Notes: generated by a model not told the origin, from the letters alone. Shown: positions 39,746-51,757, counted from the stretch's first letter. The stretch: 64,000 nt of DNA from Tubulanus polymorphus (GCF_964204645.1 NC_134032.1:15996775-16060774), one strand, 5' to 3'. Translations and numbers: made by a program.

Positions 39746-42700
39746 TTATTTGTTGCTGACGTCAACCACGTTCGATAACTTCCGGCTTGTAGTGTCGACG
39801 CCTTTCCTGTTGAATAGAATTGAAAAGTTTTCATGGTGTTTAAAACGAATTCGGGAAAAGGGTGCTGCGGTGAGGGAGGAGGGCGAATGCCCGGGGTGGG
39901 GGCGGACGGAGGTTTTTTGAGACGGTGTTTCATGGTTGTACTCACTTGCCGAAATTTTCACCGTCTGCGATCGATTCAGGAAGTTTATAATGAAGTGTTT
40001 CCGGAAGCAGTAGTGTCAGAATCCCAGCCGTTAACGACATACCTCCGAAAAATATAAACGGCAACGGCGTCCATACTTTATTCTGAAATTTATACCAGAA
40101 CTAAAGAATTTCACACCGGCGTGAACTCCTCCATGCAAGTTTAATTCGAAATAAAAATGAAAATGCTCTCTTGAGTCAATCCGTAACATTTTGTAAGTTA
40201 ACTATAATTGTGAAAAGATTTATTGTCAGAGATATTTGGAAATATAGCAACCTGTACGATTCACAGGGCACCTGTTAATTGGCCAGTGGCCGTTGACCTG
40301 TGCAGAATATCAGGTGCCCTTCTAAAATCCGTAATACAGTGGAAAATGTGCTGGATCGGCCCCTGATTCAGGACGGAGGTCATATTGGAGACTTGGGCAA
40401 ACTTGGACTTTGTGAATCAAAATCAAATAAGACAGTCTTTAATAGGTGAAATTCGTTGAAATATGTGGATAGTGGGTGATGTTGTAAAAAAATCCATACC
40501 AAATCAGTAATGAACGGAGCAAGGAGGCCTCCGATACGTGCGCACATCGAACCGGAGCCAACCCCTACGTTGCGGACTACTGTCGGGAACAGTTCGGCAG
40601 AGAAGACGTAGACAATTGCGAACGAAGCGGAGATGGCGAATTTTCCGCTCATCGCCAGCGCTGTTTTAACCGTGTAATAATCTAAAAATAGAAACCAATC
40701 AAAAAGTGTGTTATTGGAGTGCAGAGACGTCCTACTGCGGCAATCGAGGATCTCGCCGGCTTGTGGCAAGCGAGAATCCACCAGGTGTCGCTAGTACGTG
40801 TTCGGACAACGATACCGAATTTCATTTCGGTTTCAATTGAAACATTGCAGAAACCCGTCATTGCTGCTTTTCAGCTATTTTCATTATTATTGGATATTTT
40901 TCTCCTTTCTGGACATTTTGCACAAATGTGCATAATTCTTGACGTTACCAATCCTTCCGAAAAAATCATCAGATCATCCTCGGGATCACTTTTCTACAAA
41001 TACTCATCGGGTTCCAATAGATGGCGCAATTTTTGTTATTTTTTTCGAATTCTACGAATGAAAAATAATATAAATGGCGCCATATATTGCAACCCTATGA
41101 GTATTTGTAGAAAAGTGATCCCGAGGATAGTATGGTGATTTTTTTCGGAAGGTTTGGTAACGTTAAGAATTATGCACTTTTGTTAAAATGTCCAGAAAAG
41201 AGAAACATATCCAATGATTGTTAAATATAGCTGCAAAGCAGCAATAACAGGTTTTCTGCAATATCTGGTTACTCTTGTTTGGAAACAATGAATCCTTATT
41301 TCATTTCTTCAGTCCCGTCTTATGCTTAATTAAGGAAATAAATCACCGCGATTGAACCGATGGTGCCACCTACCGCGAGGAAGAGGAGTTATTGCTAGAC
41401 AAACGACGCCACCTAGTATGAGACAGCCGGCTAACGGCCACCGCCGCCCGACTTTGTTAACGATGGCGATTGCCAGGAAATAAGCCGGAATTTCTACTGC
41501 TGCCGATATGAAAGTGTTCAGATATAAACTGCCGGCCAATTGCGAACCAAGCATCGATAAACCATAATAAGCAAGACTATTCACAAACCTGGAATACGAT
41601 GAAATAATCTAAAGTCAAATAATAAATCAGCAAACAATTATTCAGCAGTAGTTAAATGATTAAAAATGTAATTATTAAGTGTGAAATCCAGGTTCCGGTA
41701 TCCACATCCAGATCACAGTTCCACAGTTGTGAATCCACATCCACACTTTTCGGGTCTTGCTCTACGGAATTGAACGATTCCACAGTTCTGGAACCAGCTT
41801 CACAGTAGTATTGGACCTATTTCCACAATATACAGAACTCGGGTACAGAAGGCGCACACATTTTCGTCTTACCAATTAAACCAGATATTGATTGTTTTTC
41901 TGCGCATGTTCGGGGTTCGAACCAGATCCACTACAGTGTACTTTGCTCGTATAGAGGGCGCTAACGACGCATCGTTCGCGTCTAAGTTTCCAGAGACCTG
42001 TCAATTAAGATATAATTACAAATTCGTTTTCACTATTTGTCATCACAACTCGCAAACCGGATCTTTTCTACAATAATTCAGAAATTCGTTTTTTTTGTTG
42101 AGACCTCGTAATTTATGACGTCATTCTGAGTATGTTCGTTTTTCACACAGACTAACTCCTCGCCTGCCGCTGGTAGTTGTCGCGGCGTGTATTGAACTCC
42201 GTTGATTTTCGCAACTTTGCGAATGATTTTCTCGGCTTCCGCGTCGCGACCTTCAGATATCAACCAGCGAGGTGATTCCGGAACTACCCTACCGTCAAAA
42301 TCATTTACAGTCATAAATACTTACATTTCTGAATACACCTATTTCATCAAGGCGACCATTTTGGATCACGTGCGATTTTAGTCAGTTCTCGCGAGACTTG
42401 CGCTAAATGGTTCCCTTTAAGAAACATAAAAGCTGTGCCTACGTCTTGGGATCCATATCTGTGATCCAAGATGGCCGATAAATTAATATTATTTTTTTTG
42501 CAAGCGCACACCATTTCGGTAAAGTCTAGCATGGGCGAACTTCGGTTATCGGAGTTAGTCGACTAAGTCGCACTAAACGAAACCGAATGTCCGTTAGTCG
42601 GAACTATGGTCCGGAAATGGTCGAACACGGGATAGAGCGCGGTCGCTGTAGTTCGGGACCAGTTCCAAGATGGCCGACACTGTGAAACACGTTACGACCG

Positions 42701-45700
42701 AACTATAGTGCGTTCTGTTATTAGTCGACTAGCTACGAAAACCGAAGTTGGCCATGGCAGCCGACAAAATCCAAGATGGCCGCTCCGATATGAAGTACAG
42801 GCAAAACGTCCTAAAATATTTAGATATTTCACACAGATTTCACAGATCAATACTTACCAATAATAGCAGATGAATAGAACGTTAGGTATAGTTGAAACCA
42901 ACAGTAGATAATCATAGTCTCTGATAAAATAGGCGATTCCTGGTAATAACATGAAACCCATAGCGAACCATCCTTGAAAGAATATACCAGTTCCAGTACG
43001 AGCAGTAGTGCCTATCATCTCCATAGCTAAATCAAAAATCAATACAAATTAAAAGTTTTATTCATAAAACCATGAACTCATAGTTTGTGATTCAGTGTCG
43101 AAGTTCTGGAGCCAGTTCCACAGTCTGGACTCAGTTCTGCAGTTCTAGAGGCAGTTTCACAGTTCTGGACCACTTCCCAAGTTCTGGAGTGCTAGTTCCA
43201 CAGTTCTAGCCCCAGTTCCACAGTTCTGAACCCGTGAGCTCTACGGTAGATAGTTAGATAACTTACACATAACGAAAGCAGTTGTGAACGCCCCGGCGGC
43301 GCTGGCTCCTGTTAACAATCTCAATAGTACGAAGCTCCAATATTCGGGCGCGAAAGCAGCGACCGCTCCTGTCAATGTCATCGATAATAAACATCCCAAC
43401 AGCGTCTTTATTCGACCGAATCTAAAAACGAAATTGTTTTAGGAAAACTGATTTTTTTCGTCGTCAGATATCAAAATTTACTTCCTTTCTTGGAGTCGTC
43501 ACAGTTCCATCCATAGTCGCGGCTGAGACTTCAAGACCAGTCCAAGCTCGTTTCAATTCTATAGAAAATCGAACAACTTAAGGATGGTCTAAACTCATTT
43601 TGGTTCTATAACCAATCTAACAACTTAAGACCAGTCTAAGCTCATTTTGGTTCTATAACCAATCTAACAACTTAAAACCAGTCTAAGCTCATTTTGGTTC
43701 TATAATCAATCTAACAACTTAAGACCAGTCTAAGCTCATTTTAGTTCTATAACCAATCTAACAACTTAAGACCAGTCTAAACTCATTCTGGTTCTATAAC
43801 CAATCTAACAACTTAAGACCAGTCTAAACTCATTTTAGTTCTATAGGCCACATAGCCACTGAATATCTGTTTTAAGATTTCCACTTTAGGGCGTAAGTCT
43901 CGACTTAGTAAGGGAGTCTGATCTATGGTGTATGGCTATCTATCTATTGATTTCAATCAATAATGTGCATCTATAAAACCGTTTTACCGTTTTACCTGTC
44001 AGATATGCCTCCAAATATGATAGCGCCCAACATGTAACCAATCATATAGATCGTCTGCGACATCGGAAGCAGCCATTGTTTACTGCAGACGAGATTCCAC
44101 TGAAAACAACAACAGTAGTGTATTTTTAACTGTGGAAAAATGATTGCCCTTTATAGAATTGAGAAATGTCCACGCTGATAGTCACAACACCAGACTGGTC
44201 ACAAGTCACTACGTCTGATTGGACACTAGTCACCACCACACCTGACTGGTCACCAGTCCTAGTCTAGTCTCCACAATGACCAGACTAACTTACAAACTTT
44301 ATCGTTCGCTACTGGTCTATGGCCTAGTGGTTGGCATGCTCGCCTGACATACCGGAGATCCCAGATTCGAGGCTGGGGTTAGGGTTATAAGGTAGTTAGT
44401 ATTATCGATATCAGTAGGGCATTGCCATAGTCTGATTGGTTTTTTTGCTGAATAATAAAGGCACTTTTTATTGATTCAAAAAAATTGAATTCATCTTATG
44501 AATTCATCTTCATCTTATTCATCGGGAATTAATGGGTGTTTCATTTATTACTGTGCATATGGAACTGCCTGGGACACCCTGCACAGGTGTGATATCAAGC
44601 CGTCACGCTCAAAATTCGCCTGTGAGTGCTCAAAACAATATGTTTAATGGGTCTTGAAATAGTTAACGCGTAAAATTCTGCGTAACGCAACTGAATATAT
44701 CCGGTTATGTAAATACGACAGGCTTCTAAAAACGGGTAAAGGGGCCACAACTCATTCACAGTAATGTACACATGTCATAAGGATTTGAGAATAAATACAC
44801 AATTCGGAAAAATTGTGTCAAATACATCTCGTCCAAAATGATGTAGGTTTAAGCTGTTTCGTTTAATGCGTCGCGACCTAAAGTTACGATTCTGTGGCCT
44901 GAAACTGGTTTTTTTAGTGAGTTAGGGCCAGCAATACTTATATTAACTATATACTTTGAAAGGTACAGACGAAACCCGATCCAACTATAGACTAGAAAAA
45001 AAAACGAATCCTATAGTCCAATTCAATTAACTAAAGTTTGATCTCACTTTTTTCAGTGGTCAACTTAAGACCAGTCTAAACTCATTTTAGTTCTATAACC
45101 AATCTAACAACTTAAGACCAGTCTAAACTCATTTTGGTTCTATAATCAATCTAACAACTTACGACCAGTGTAAATTCATTTTGGTTATATGACCAATCTA
45201 ACAACTTAAGACCAGTCTAAGCTCATTTTGGTTCTATAACCAATCTAACAACCTAAGACCAGTCTAAACTCATTTTGGTTCTCTAACCAATCTAACAACT
45301 AAAGAAGATCAGATAGGCCCTATACGGCAACAATTTGATTGTGGAACTCTCTGGTTTCTGGTGTTTTGGAGGATACGGATAGTGTTTTACGACACGACGG
45401 TTATTATGTGTATTCCGGTAAATGACGGGAATTGTTGCGCACACTACTGATAAACGCGACGTTAATAAAAACAACGACACGAGTTCAGTGGTGAAAATCA
45501 CAATGAAATAGAGTGCGGCGCTGTAATTAACTCGCTGTAATTAGGGGTGTATTTATTTACGCGTTTGCTGTGAAACTGGGTCACATTGACCTGCATTTTT
45601 AAAGCCACACTAAAAATTGCTACTTTTCGTGTATTTCTGTGAGAGCCAAAGTGTGAAAAACAGAAATCGAGGCGTGAGAGTTCTACATTAGATTTGGCGG

Positions 45701-46798
45701 CGCAGTCCTTTTACGAAAACTGATCATCATAACTTCACCCAGGACCCGGTTCCACAGTTTTAACAGTCTTTTGGGGGTACAGGGTCCAGACAGCTGGAGG
45801 GGTACAGGGTACAGACAGCTGAGGGGAACAGGGTCAAGACAGCAGATTGTCTGAGGGGGTACAGGGTCCACACAGCTGAAGGGGTACAGGGTACAGACAG
45901 CTGAGGGGGTACAGGGTCAAGACAGCAGATTGTCTGAGGGGGTACAGTGTCCAGACAGCAGATTGTCTGAGGGGGTACAGGGTCAAGACAGCTGAGGGGG
46001 TGCAGGGTACAGACAGCTGAGGGGGTACAGTGTCCAGACAGCTGAAGGGGTACAGTGTCAAGAAAGCAGATTTTCTGAGGGGGTACAGTGTCCAGACAGC
46101 AGATTGTCTGAGGGGGTACAGTGTCCAGACAGCAGATTGTCTGACGGGGTTAAGTGTCCAGACAGCAGATTGTCTGACGGGGTACAGGGTACAGACAGCA
46201 GATTGTCTGAGGGGGTACACAGGGTAAACAGCAGATTGTCTGAGGGGGTACAGTGTCCAGACAGCAGATTGTCTGACGGGGTTAAGTGTCCAGACAGCAG
46301 ATTGTCTGACGGGGTACAGGGTACAGACAGCGGATTGTCTGAGGAGGTGATGGATGGTGGGAAGGCAGGGGGCGCTGCGATACATACCTCGGATCCTATA
46401 GTTGATGATATAACGCTTGTATCGTGTTCCCAGCCGTTACTACACCAGCCCTGCGCCAACAACGTCTCATTAACAGCGATACTGCTATTAAAATCTGTAA
46501 TGGCGCTATAATTTCTGAAATACTGTTTACACCGACTGTATCGCTCTACGCCTTGTTTGGTCTCTTTCGGGATGCTCTGTCTGAGGCGGTCTTCGAGACT
46601 GACGGTTGACGAATTCAAATGGTCGAACTCGGGTATGTAACACCAATGGTCGAGATCGGCCGCCAGGAAGACGACGGCTAGATTCTGTAGGCCGACAGGT
46701 ATGCCGACAAGTCCGACGAGCACGTAGAATAACTTTTGGTACAGTCCGAACCCCCCGATTTCAACCAAAACCTGATCGAAATCGATGACGGTTTTCAT
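39746..46798 (-). CDS. SLC22-family organic ion transporter (complete, 10 exons)
   Basis: Exons in transcript order: 46798-46388, 44099-43996, 43421-43267, 43026-42858, 42288-42147, 41997-41873, 41588-41374, 40681-40500, 40082-39946, 39806-39746. All phases agree; 1701 nt gives 566 residues, normal for SLC22. The start [20 protein letters not shown] and first helix [17 protein letters not shown] are typical, followed by a large glycosylated loop with Cys (CNGW-like SNGWEHDTS...SE|WNLVC). Other family marks are the MFS motif [90 protein letters not shown] and [13 protein letters not shown]. It is expected to be a twelve-helix plasma-membrane facilitator of organic cations, anions or carnitine; the substrate cannot be read. 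The short final exon ([19 protein letters not shown]) is inferred from phase and a clean acceptor. Confidence 0.93.
40848..41262. mobile_element. Large foldback element, arms of about 165 bp
   Basis: The left arm includes CTCGGGATCACTTTTCTACA and GACGTTACCAATCCTTCCGA. The right arm has their reverse complements (TGTAGAAAAGTGATCCCGAG and TCGGAAGGTTTGGTAACGTT, with one mismatch). The outer ends are GCAGAAACCCGTCATTGCTG and CAGCAATAACAGGTTTTCTGC-like. Intron of the SLC22 gene; no transposase. Confidence 0.88.
42351..42479. mobile_element. Short foldback element, GGCGACCAT/ATGGCCG type
   Basis: GGCGACCATTTTGGATCACG at the left mirrors GTGATCCAAGATGGCCG at the right. Intron of the SLC22 gene. Further AAGATGGCCG phrases follow at about 42667 and 42774. 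Confidence 0.6.
43530..43850. repeat. 47-bp tandem array, about 6.5 copies
   Basis: Same unit and orientation as 16390-16960. Left flank CAGTTCCATCCATAGTCGC followed by GGCTGAGACTTCAAGACC, as in the ends of the single-copy elements at 49675 and 58500. SLC22 intron. Confidence 0.9.
44165..44420 (+). mobile_element. tRNA-like SINE with GACTGG-type leader, copy 3
   Basis: Leader with repeated GACTGGTCAC and CACCAGTC phrases (44180-44285), then TGGCCTAGTGGTTGGCATGC (A box), AGATTCGAGGC (B box) and GGGGTTAGGGTT. Intron 1 of the SLC22 gene. Confidence 0.6.
45055..45305. repeat. 47-bp tandem array, about 5 copies
   Basis: Same unit and orientation as 16390-16960, in intron 1 of the SLC22 gene. Copies differ by one to four substitutions. 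Confidence 0.9.
45780..46350. repeat. 33-bp minisatellite, about 17 copies
   Basis: Units combine GGGGTACAGGGTCCAGACAG and CAGATTGTCTGA; some copies are truncated. It starts about 40 bp downstream of the donor of SLC22 exon 1 (46387). Related by sequence and period to 32320-32680. Confidence 0.92.
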
Positions 46799-48637
46799 GT
46801 TAGCGATCGACGAGTTCGTGAACCGAACAAATCACCTAGATGTTTAAATACCGAATTATTTCTATAATGATAACCTTTTGCAATGGAAGCTCCGGTAACA
46901 ACGAATTCATCACCGGAACCAGAGAAAATATGTTAGTAATACCCAGTTGAATAAAATTGAACTGGGTTTTTACTTGAGACCAAATGCTATATTTGTAACG
47001 AATAAGAAATATTTCCTTTGATCTGATATTTTTGAATCTAGTCACACATGGAGATGGAAAGCTCGAGGAAAAATTTCGAAATTTTTTTTTGTTATTATAT
47101 AATTTTAGATTTTCATACCATCCTTACTACGACGGGCCTCTATATTTCGCTGTATTGAGAAAATGTCGGATCTGATTGAGAAAAAAAATAAAATTTCGTA
47201 GCCTACCTGAATTCGTTTGCGGACTGAACCACAATGAGTTCGAATAGAACAGTGTCACATCAATGGCCAAGGGCCCACGTGACTAACAGTTACAGCATTT
47301 TGGTTGGAACGAAACCAGAGCAAATACTGATTGAATAGTCCACAACCTGCAGTCAGTGCTAAGTAAAAACCCTTCAAGGTAGATGCGCATTCAGACACAA
47401 GTATTGTTTCTTTGAATTAACGAACTTTCTTTCTCGATTCCGTGAGCGCCGAACGCGCAAAAATATTCGTTACCCGATGCCGTTAATCAATCATGCTCCA
47501 GGTTTACGTTCCGGTTCTAATTCTGACTCAACTATGTTTTCCTTTTTTTCTGCGAGAAAAGTTACGTCGTCAAGATCCAACAAATACAAACAAACGTTGG
47601 AAAATGCAACCGGTTTATGATGAATGTCAGTGGAACAGCAGCCGCAGCAGTCTGTTGACCTATAAATAAATATCAGTGCCAAGTCCTTGGAAGAAAGCCA
47701 GGAGGAACAGGATCTTTGAACGTGTCCGTTTTTAACGTTCGGCTTTGTTGTTACAACGAAACAGGGATATTCCAAAAAAGGCTTAACTTTAAAAAAGAAA
47801 ACCGGTATCTGAATTGAGTTAAGTAATGATTTTATAATCGTTCTATTCAAATGATGAATAATATCATATTCGACCCGGCGTTGGCCCGCCTCGTAATCTT
47901 AGACCGGCTGGTAATGCCACCTACAAACGTTTCGTTCTAGAATTTTAACCCTAGATTGTTGCTCTTCGATTTAGGTCGAAGTGGCTTACAAGGTTGCTGT
48001 AATGCCTGACGCTAATCATCGCTTAGTTTAGAATGAGAGGTCGCGAGGTCATCTGGTAACTTATTGAGCACGTTCACGCTGCCTTGTAGACGATGGTATT
48101 GAAAACCCTAATTCATATGTCATGAATTGTTGATGATAAGGATTTAAGTTTTTAGATAGTAAAATATGTATCAAGGATGTAATTTAGAACATAATGATTG
48201 AACATTGCTCTGAAATGCATTTTAAAGTTATTTTATTGTACGCGAAAACGGTATAGGCGCGGCGCGTTGTACTCCGTGCCACACTACAACTTCTACATAA
48301 CAACCCGGAAATAATAACGTAACATCCACTTCATCGATTCAAAGCCGGATAATACTTCTAAATACTGATCTATGTAAGTAAAATTATTCAAAATATATTC
48401 AATTCGATCCGTTTTTCATGTCAAGCGTCGATCATTTTGTAGTTTTCTAGTTTAAAGCCGAATCTTACGATATGAATTGCTTGAATGGACCTAAAGTCGT
48501 ACTAATTACTGAACGAAACACTATCGAATCTATGATGCACGTTTAGAATTTCTAAACGCTCCCAAAGTACTGATTCCGTGATTTTCTTTTTGAAAATTTT
48601 CAGATATTCTTTGTCAGACTCGTAGTGAAAAAGGACC
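46799..48637. other. Intergenic stretch between SLC22 and POLR2K
   Basis: The two genes diverge, so both promoters should lie here. No core motif could be assigned confidently. A possible minus-strand reading frame lies at 47491-47850. A CG-rich stretch near 48245-48290 (GGCGCGGCGCG) is a candidate for the POLR2K promoter. Confidence 0.5.
47491..47850 (-). CDS. Possible small uncharacterised protein or terminal exon
   Basis: An uninterrupted minus-strand frame of 119 residues. The last half (from STDCCGCCSTDIHHKPV to VESELEPERKPGA) reads more like protein than the first, and an acceptor-like TTTATTTATAG lies just before it, so it may be only a last exon (about 47656-47491). No family recognised; no partner exon found. 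It could be chance. Confidence 0.2.
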   Translation of the reverse strand: MNRTIIKSLLNSIQIPVFFFKVKPFLEYPCFVVTTKPNVKNGHVQRSCSSWLSSKDLALIFIYRSTDCCGCCSTDIHHKPVAFSNVCLYLLDLDDVTFLAEKKENIVESELEPERKPGA

Positions 48638-49989
48638 ATGGACACTCCAACTAGAGACCCACCTGTAAAACAAGCTCCTATGATATACATCTGCGGAGGT
48701 ATGGATGAACTATCATTCCATTGGGATGATAGTCAGTAATCTGTCTGTGGTTTTAGTTTCATGATCGGATATTTTCACAAACCACATAAGTAAAATAAGC
48801 CCATCCGATTATAAAAGCTTACCACCAACGAGTAGGTTACTGCAGTCGTTTCAAAAAGAAAATGAAACTGAACGACCTCTTTTAGAGAACACCAGTCGAT
48901 CCAGGGACAATATTAGTTCACATCTGCGATGAGAAGCTAACCAACCCGTACACCCCTAGCTTCACCAGGACCTCTAATTGCATACCCCTGCTGGTCTACG
49001 TAGCAGGATCTGAACTTATCACATTCCAAAGGCACTTTGATGTCCCCTAAGACTGGATCCTGCTAAGACCGGTAAGACTGGACTCAGCAGAGACCGGTAA
49101 GACTGGACTCTGCTGAGACCGGTAAGACTTGATCATCCTGAGACCGGTAAGACCGGACTCTGCTGAGATCGGTAAGACTGGACTCTGCTGAGACCGGTAA
49201 GACCGGACTCTGCTGAGACCGGTAAGACCGGACTCTGCTGAGATCGGTAAGACTGGACTCTGCTGAGACCGGTAAGACTGGACTCTGCTGAGACCGGTAA
49301 GACTTGATCATCCTGAGACCGGTAAGACCGGACTCTGCTGAGACTGGTAAGACCGGACTCTGCTGAGATCTGGTTGATAGATTGTTTTTAATGATTGTAT
49401 TTTTATTTTCTACAGAATGTCATAAAGAGAATGAGATTAAGGCGAGAGATCCGATTCGATGTCGAGAATGTGGTTATAGAATCATGTACAAAAAACGTAC
49501 GCGTAGAAGTATCCTTTTAGAAATAACCCTCCCTCCCCGCCCCCACCCCGCATGTCTTCAGAACAGATTCCCAGGTTCCCTTAAAATCCTTCTGAAAATA
49601 TCCCCGGGATGCCTTGCATGAATTCTTTTAAGAAGATGCCCCCTTCCATCATCAGAGCAGATGCCCTGGGGCTGGTTCCTTGGTTGAGATTTAAGTCCAA
49701 GAATGGTCTTAGATTTTAAGACTGGTCTTAAGTTGTTAGATTGGTTATAGAACTGAGATGGTCTTAGATTGGTCTTAAGTCGAAGCCATGACTATGGAAC
49801 TGGTCCCTAGTACCCTGAAGTTTGTTTTAACAAGGTTTGCACTGAAGCCTTCTAGAAGTGCCCCATCTCCTAAATATCGTTGACAATGTTACAATGATCA
49901 GTTGTTTTTAATCTATGACCTCTACAAAATTCAGCTAATTTTTTTATCTTAACTACAATAAAACAGTGGTGGTGTTTGACGCGCGGTGA
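48638..49989 (+). CDS. POLR2K: DNA-directed RNA polymerases I, II and III subunit RPABC4 (complete, 3 exons)
   Basis: Exons 48638-48698, 49416-49508 and 49967-49989, all joined in phase 1; 177 nt gives 58 residues plus stop, the length of the human protein. The order is [12 protein letters not shown], then [39 protein letters not shown] and VVFDAR. The four-cysteine zinc ribbon (C-x2-C ... C-x2-C, from ICGEC and CREC) is intact. This shared subunit (yeast Rpb12) sits in all three nuclear RNA polymerases. A polyadenylation signal AATAAA is about 22 nt after the stop (near 50011). The last exon contributes only seven codons plus stop. Intron 1 contains a 25-bp array whose unit includes a splice-donor consensus. 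Confidence 0.96.
49030..49375. repeat. 25-bp minisatellite with a splice-donor-like core, about 13 copies
   Basis: Unit CTGAGACCGGTAAGACTGGA plus CTCTG. Each copy carries CCG|GTAAGA, a near-consensus 5' splice site on the sense strand of the POLR2K intron. The array ends about 40 bp before the exon 2 acceptor. Confidence 0.93.
49670..49800. mobile_element. Single-copy MITE-like element with the 47-bp core
   Basis: Starts GGGGCTGGTTCCTTGG and ends CCATGACTATGGAACTGGTCC; between them lies one 47-bp unit (ACTGGTCTTAAGTTGTTAGA, TTGGTTATAGAACTGAGATG). Intron 2 of POLR2K. Confidence 0.7.
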
Positions 49990-51041
49990 GACCAACTTCA
50001 CGCCAGAAACTGAATAAACTCTACATTGCATTTTTCCTACGAATGTTTTTATTTGTAAAAAAAAATCGAAATAAAACCAAAGCAGAAAATAATTAAAATT
50101 TGAATAACGTTTTTGTTTACTCAAAACGAGAGGATTGTTTCTTGTTGTTAAGTCATGTTACCTCGCAGAGTTGAGACCGGTTCGTTCGAGTAACCTGACG
50201 ATACACACGCGCACACAAACACACTGACCGGTATCAAGAGTCCCACATTTTTGCGAAGTCCCCATTATGGAAACTTCAATGCCAACGACCTAGAGCTTAC
50301 GACTAATCAATTTGAACAGAAGGGGGTGGTGTACGCAGCAACAATGTAACTTGTAATCCGTTTTTGAAATCTTCAGTAAAATATCGACCTAAATCTTAAC
50401 CTTTGAATTCTTTGACGCATGGTTCGTGATTGGAGGTATATTAAGAGGACCAAAATAAATTCACAAACAGTTACAGTGCCAGTTATACGGAAATCCACAC
50501 GCACACACGCGCGTGGTCAACGTTTTGAAAATGTAAGTTTACGAAGCTATAAACGATTGAATTGAACAAAAATTGATAAAAAAGGCTAAAAGCAGTTGCG
50601 AAGATACTCGACATCCACCGCGTACCGGAGTAATCGCTCAATAGTTCAAAGATACGAAGTTGTTGAGTAAAGTAACCGAAAATTTGCTCAAAATATATAA
50701 AACCTTTAATTTAATCAACAACTTTACACTGAGTTATTGCGGGGTTTTTCTGAGTAAAGGCGTCTTTATAAATATCATTGGAAGTTTTCTTTGTTGCTTT
50801 CGTTATTTTCTTGTGTCACATGCGTGGAAAAATTGTTAATGTTGCAGAAATAATTTTGTAAATTTATTGTGGCTGTTCGTATGCGGCGTTTCAGCTTGAA
50901 AATGAAAAAATTGGGGATTTAGTTTGTTTGAAAGGGAAGATGTTTCCGGTAGTGCCCGTTTTAATGTGTATTCCCAAGAATTTCGATGATAAACTAGGAA
51001 TGCGTGATTATAATCAATATGATTTTTGTTTTAAAATCAGG
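49990..51041. other. POLR2K 3' end and putative promoter/5' exon of the repeat precursor
   Basis: AATAAA near 50011 should end POLR2K. Near 50437 GTATATTAAG could be a weak TATA-like box, with a possible non-coding first exon ending at donor AAAAT|GTAAGT (about 50532) and an acceptor AAAATCAG at 51033-51040 right before the start codon of the next gene. Inferred from position only. Confidence 0.35.
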
Positions 51042-51757
51042 ATGAAAGTTTCCATCACCATTGCTGTGATAAGTTTGACAGTTGTGTTCACCACTTCTTG
51101 GGCCACAGGTAAATTAGTTTATTATTCGGATCGTCTTTCGCGTGTTTACAACATGAATTCCTTGTTGATTGTTTTTATTTGATTTTATTCTCAGCCCCGG
51201 AAGAAACGACAGATGAGTTGAAAATGAAGCAGGCTGCGGCTGCTTGGTTGGATTTGACGAGACGCATTTCTGTCACCGTGCCGGCGGAAAACCGGCGTCT
51301 CGAAGCCTTGGAGGACCTGACGAGACGCGCCTCTGGTGAACCGCCGGAAGAAAATAGTCTCGAAGCCTTGGAGGACCTGGCGAGACACGCCTCTGGTGAA
51401 CCGCCGGAGGAAAATAGTCTCGAAGCCTTGGAGGACCTGACCAGACGCGCCTCTGGTCAACCGCCGGAGGAAAATAGTCTCGAAGCCTTGGAAGACCTGA
51501 CGAGACGCGCCTCTGGTCAACCGCCGGAGGAAAATAGTCTCGAAGCCTTGGAGGACCTGACGAGACGCGCCTGTGGTGAACCGCCGGAGGAAAATAGTCT
51601 CGAAGCCTTGGAGGACCTGGCGAGACGCGCCTCTGGTGAACCGCCGGAGGAAAACAGTCTCGACGACGGCGACGCGTTTCTCGCTTTGATCAACACGGCT
51701 ATCGACAACTTGAAACGGCGCAAGTCGTTGCAGAAACGTCAGTCTGGCAACGCTTAG
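51042..51757 (+). CDS. Secreted precursor with six tandem 20-residue repeats (candidate peptide prohormone or other repeat secretory protein)
   Basis: Two exons, 51042-51108 (donor GTAAAT, phase 1) and 51195-51757 (acceptor TTCTCAG); 630 nt gives 209 residues plus stop. Residues 1-22 are a signal peptide (MKVSITIAVISLTVVFTTSW). A short leader with its own DLTRR precedes six repeats with the consensus ASGEPPEENSLEALEDLT, each followed by RR (RH in one copy), then DDGDAFLALINTAIDNLKRR and a basic end with KR. The 60-bp unit is conserved at DNA level (51300-51660). Dibasic spacing and near-identical copies suit cleavage by proprotein convertases into several acidic peptides of about 18 residues. 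Copy 5 has Cys in place of Ser (ACGEPP). No glycine precedes the dibasic sites, so amidation is not predicted. AATAAA lies at 51829-51834. I recognise no family; a structural or acidic matrix protein is an alternative. Confidence 0.75.

Noticed and set aside
45834-46385. Minus-strand frame fused to SLC22 exon 1 over the 33-bp repeat
   Set aside because: It is read-through past the donor at 46387 into an intronic minisatellite; the next true exon (44099) continues the family alignment exactly.
48502-48690. Minus-strand 62-codon frame
   Set aside because: It overlaps POLR2K exon 1 on the other strand, which is supported by family identity and phase.
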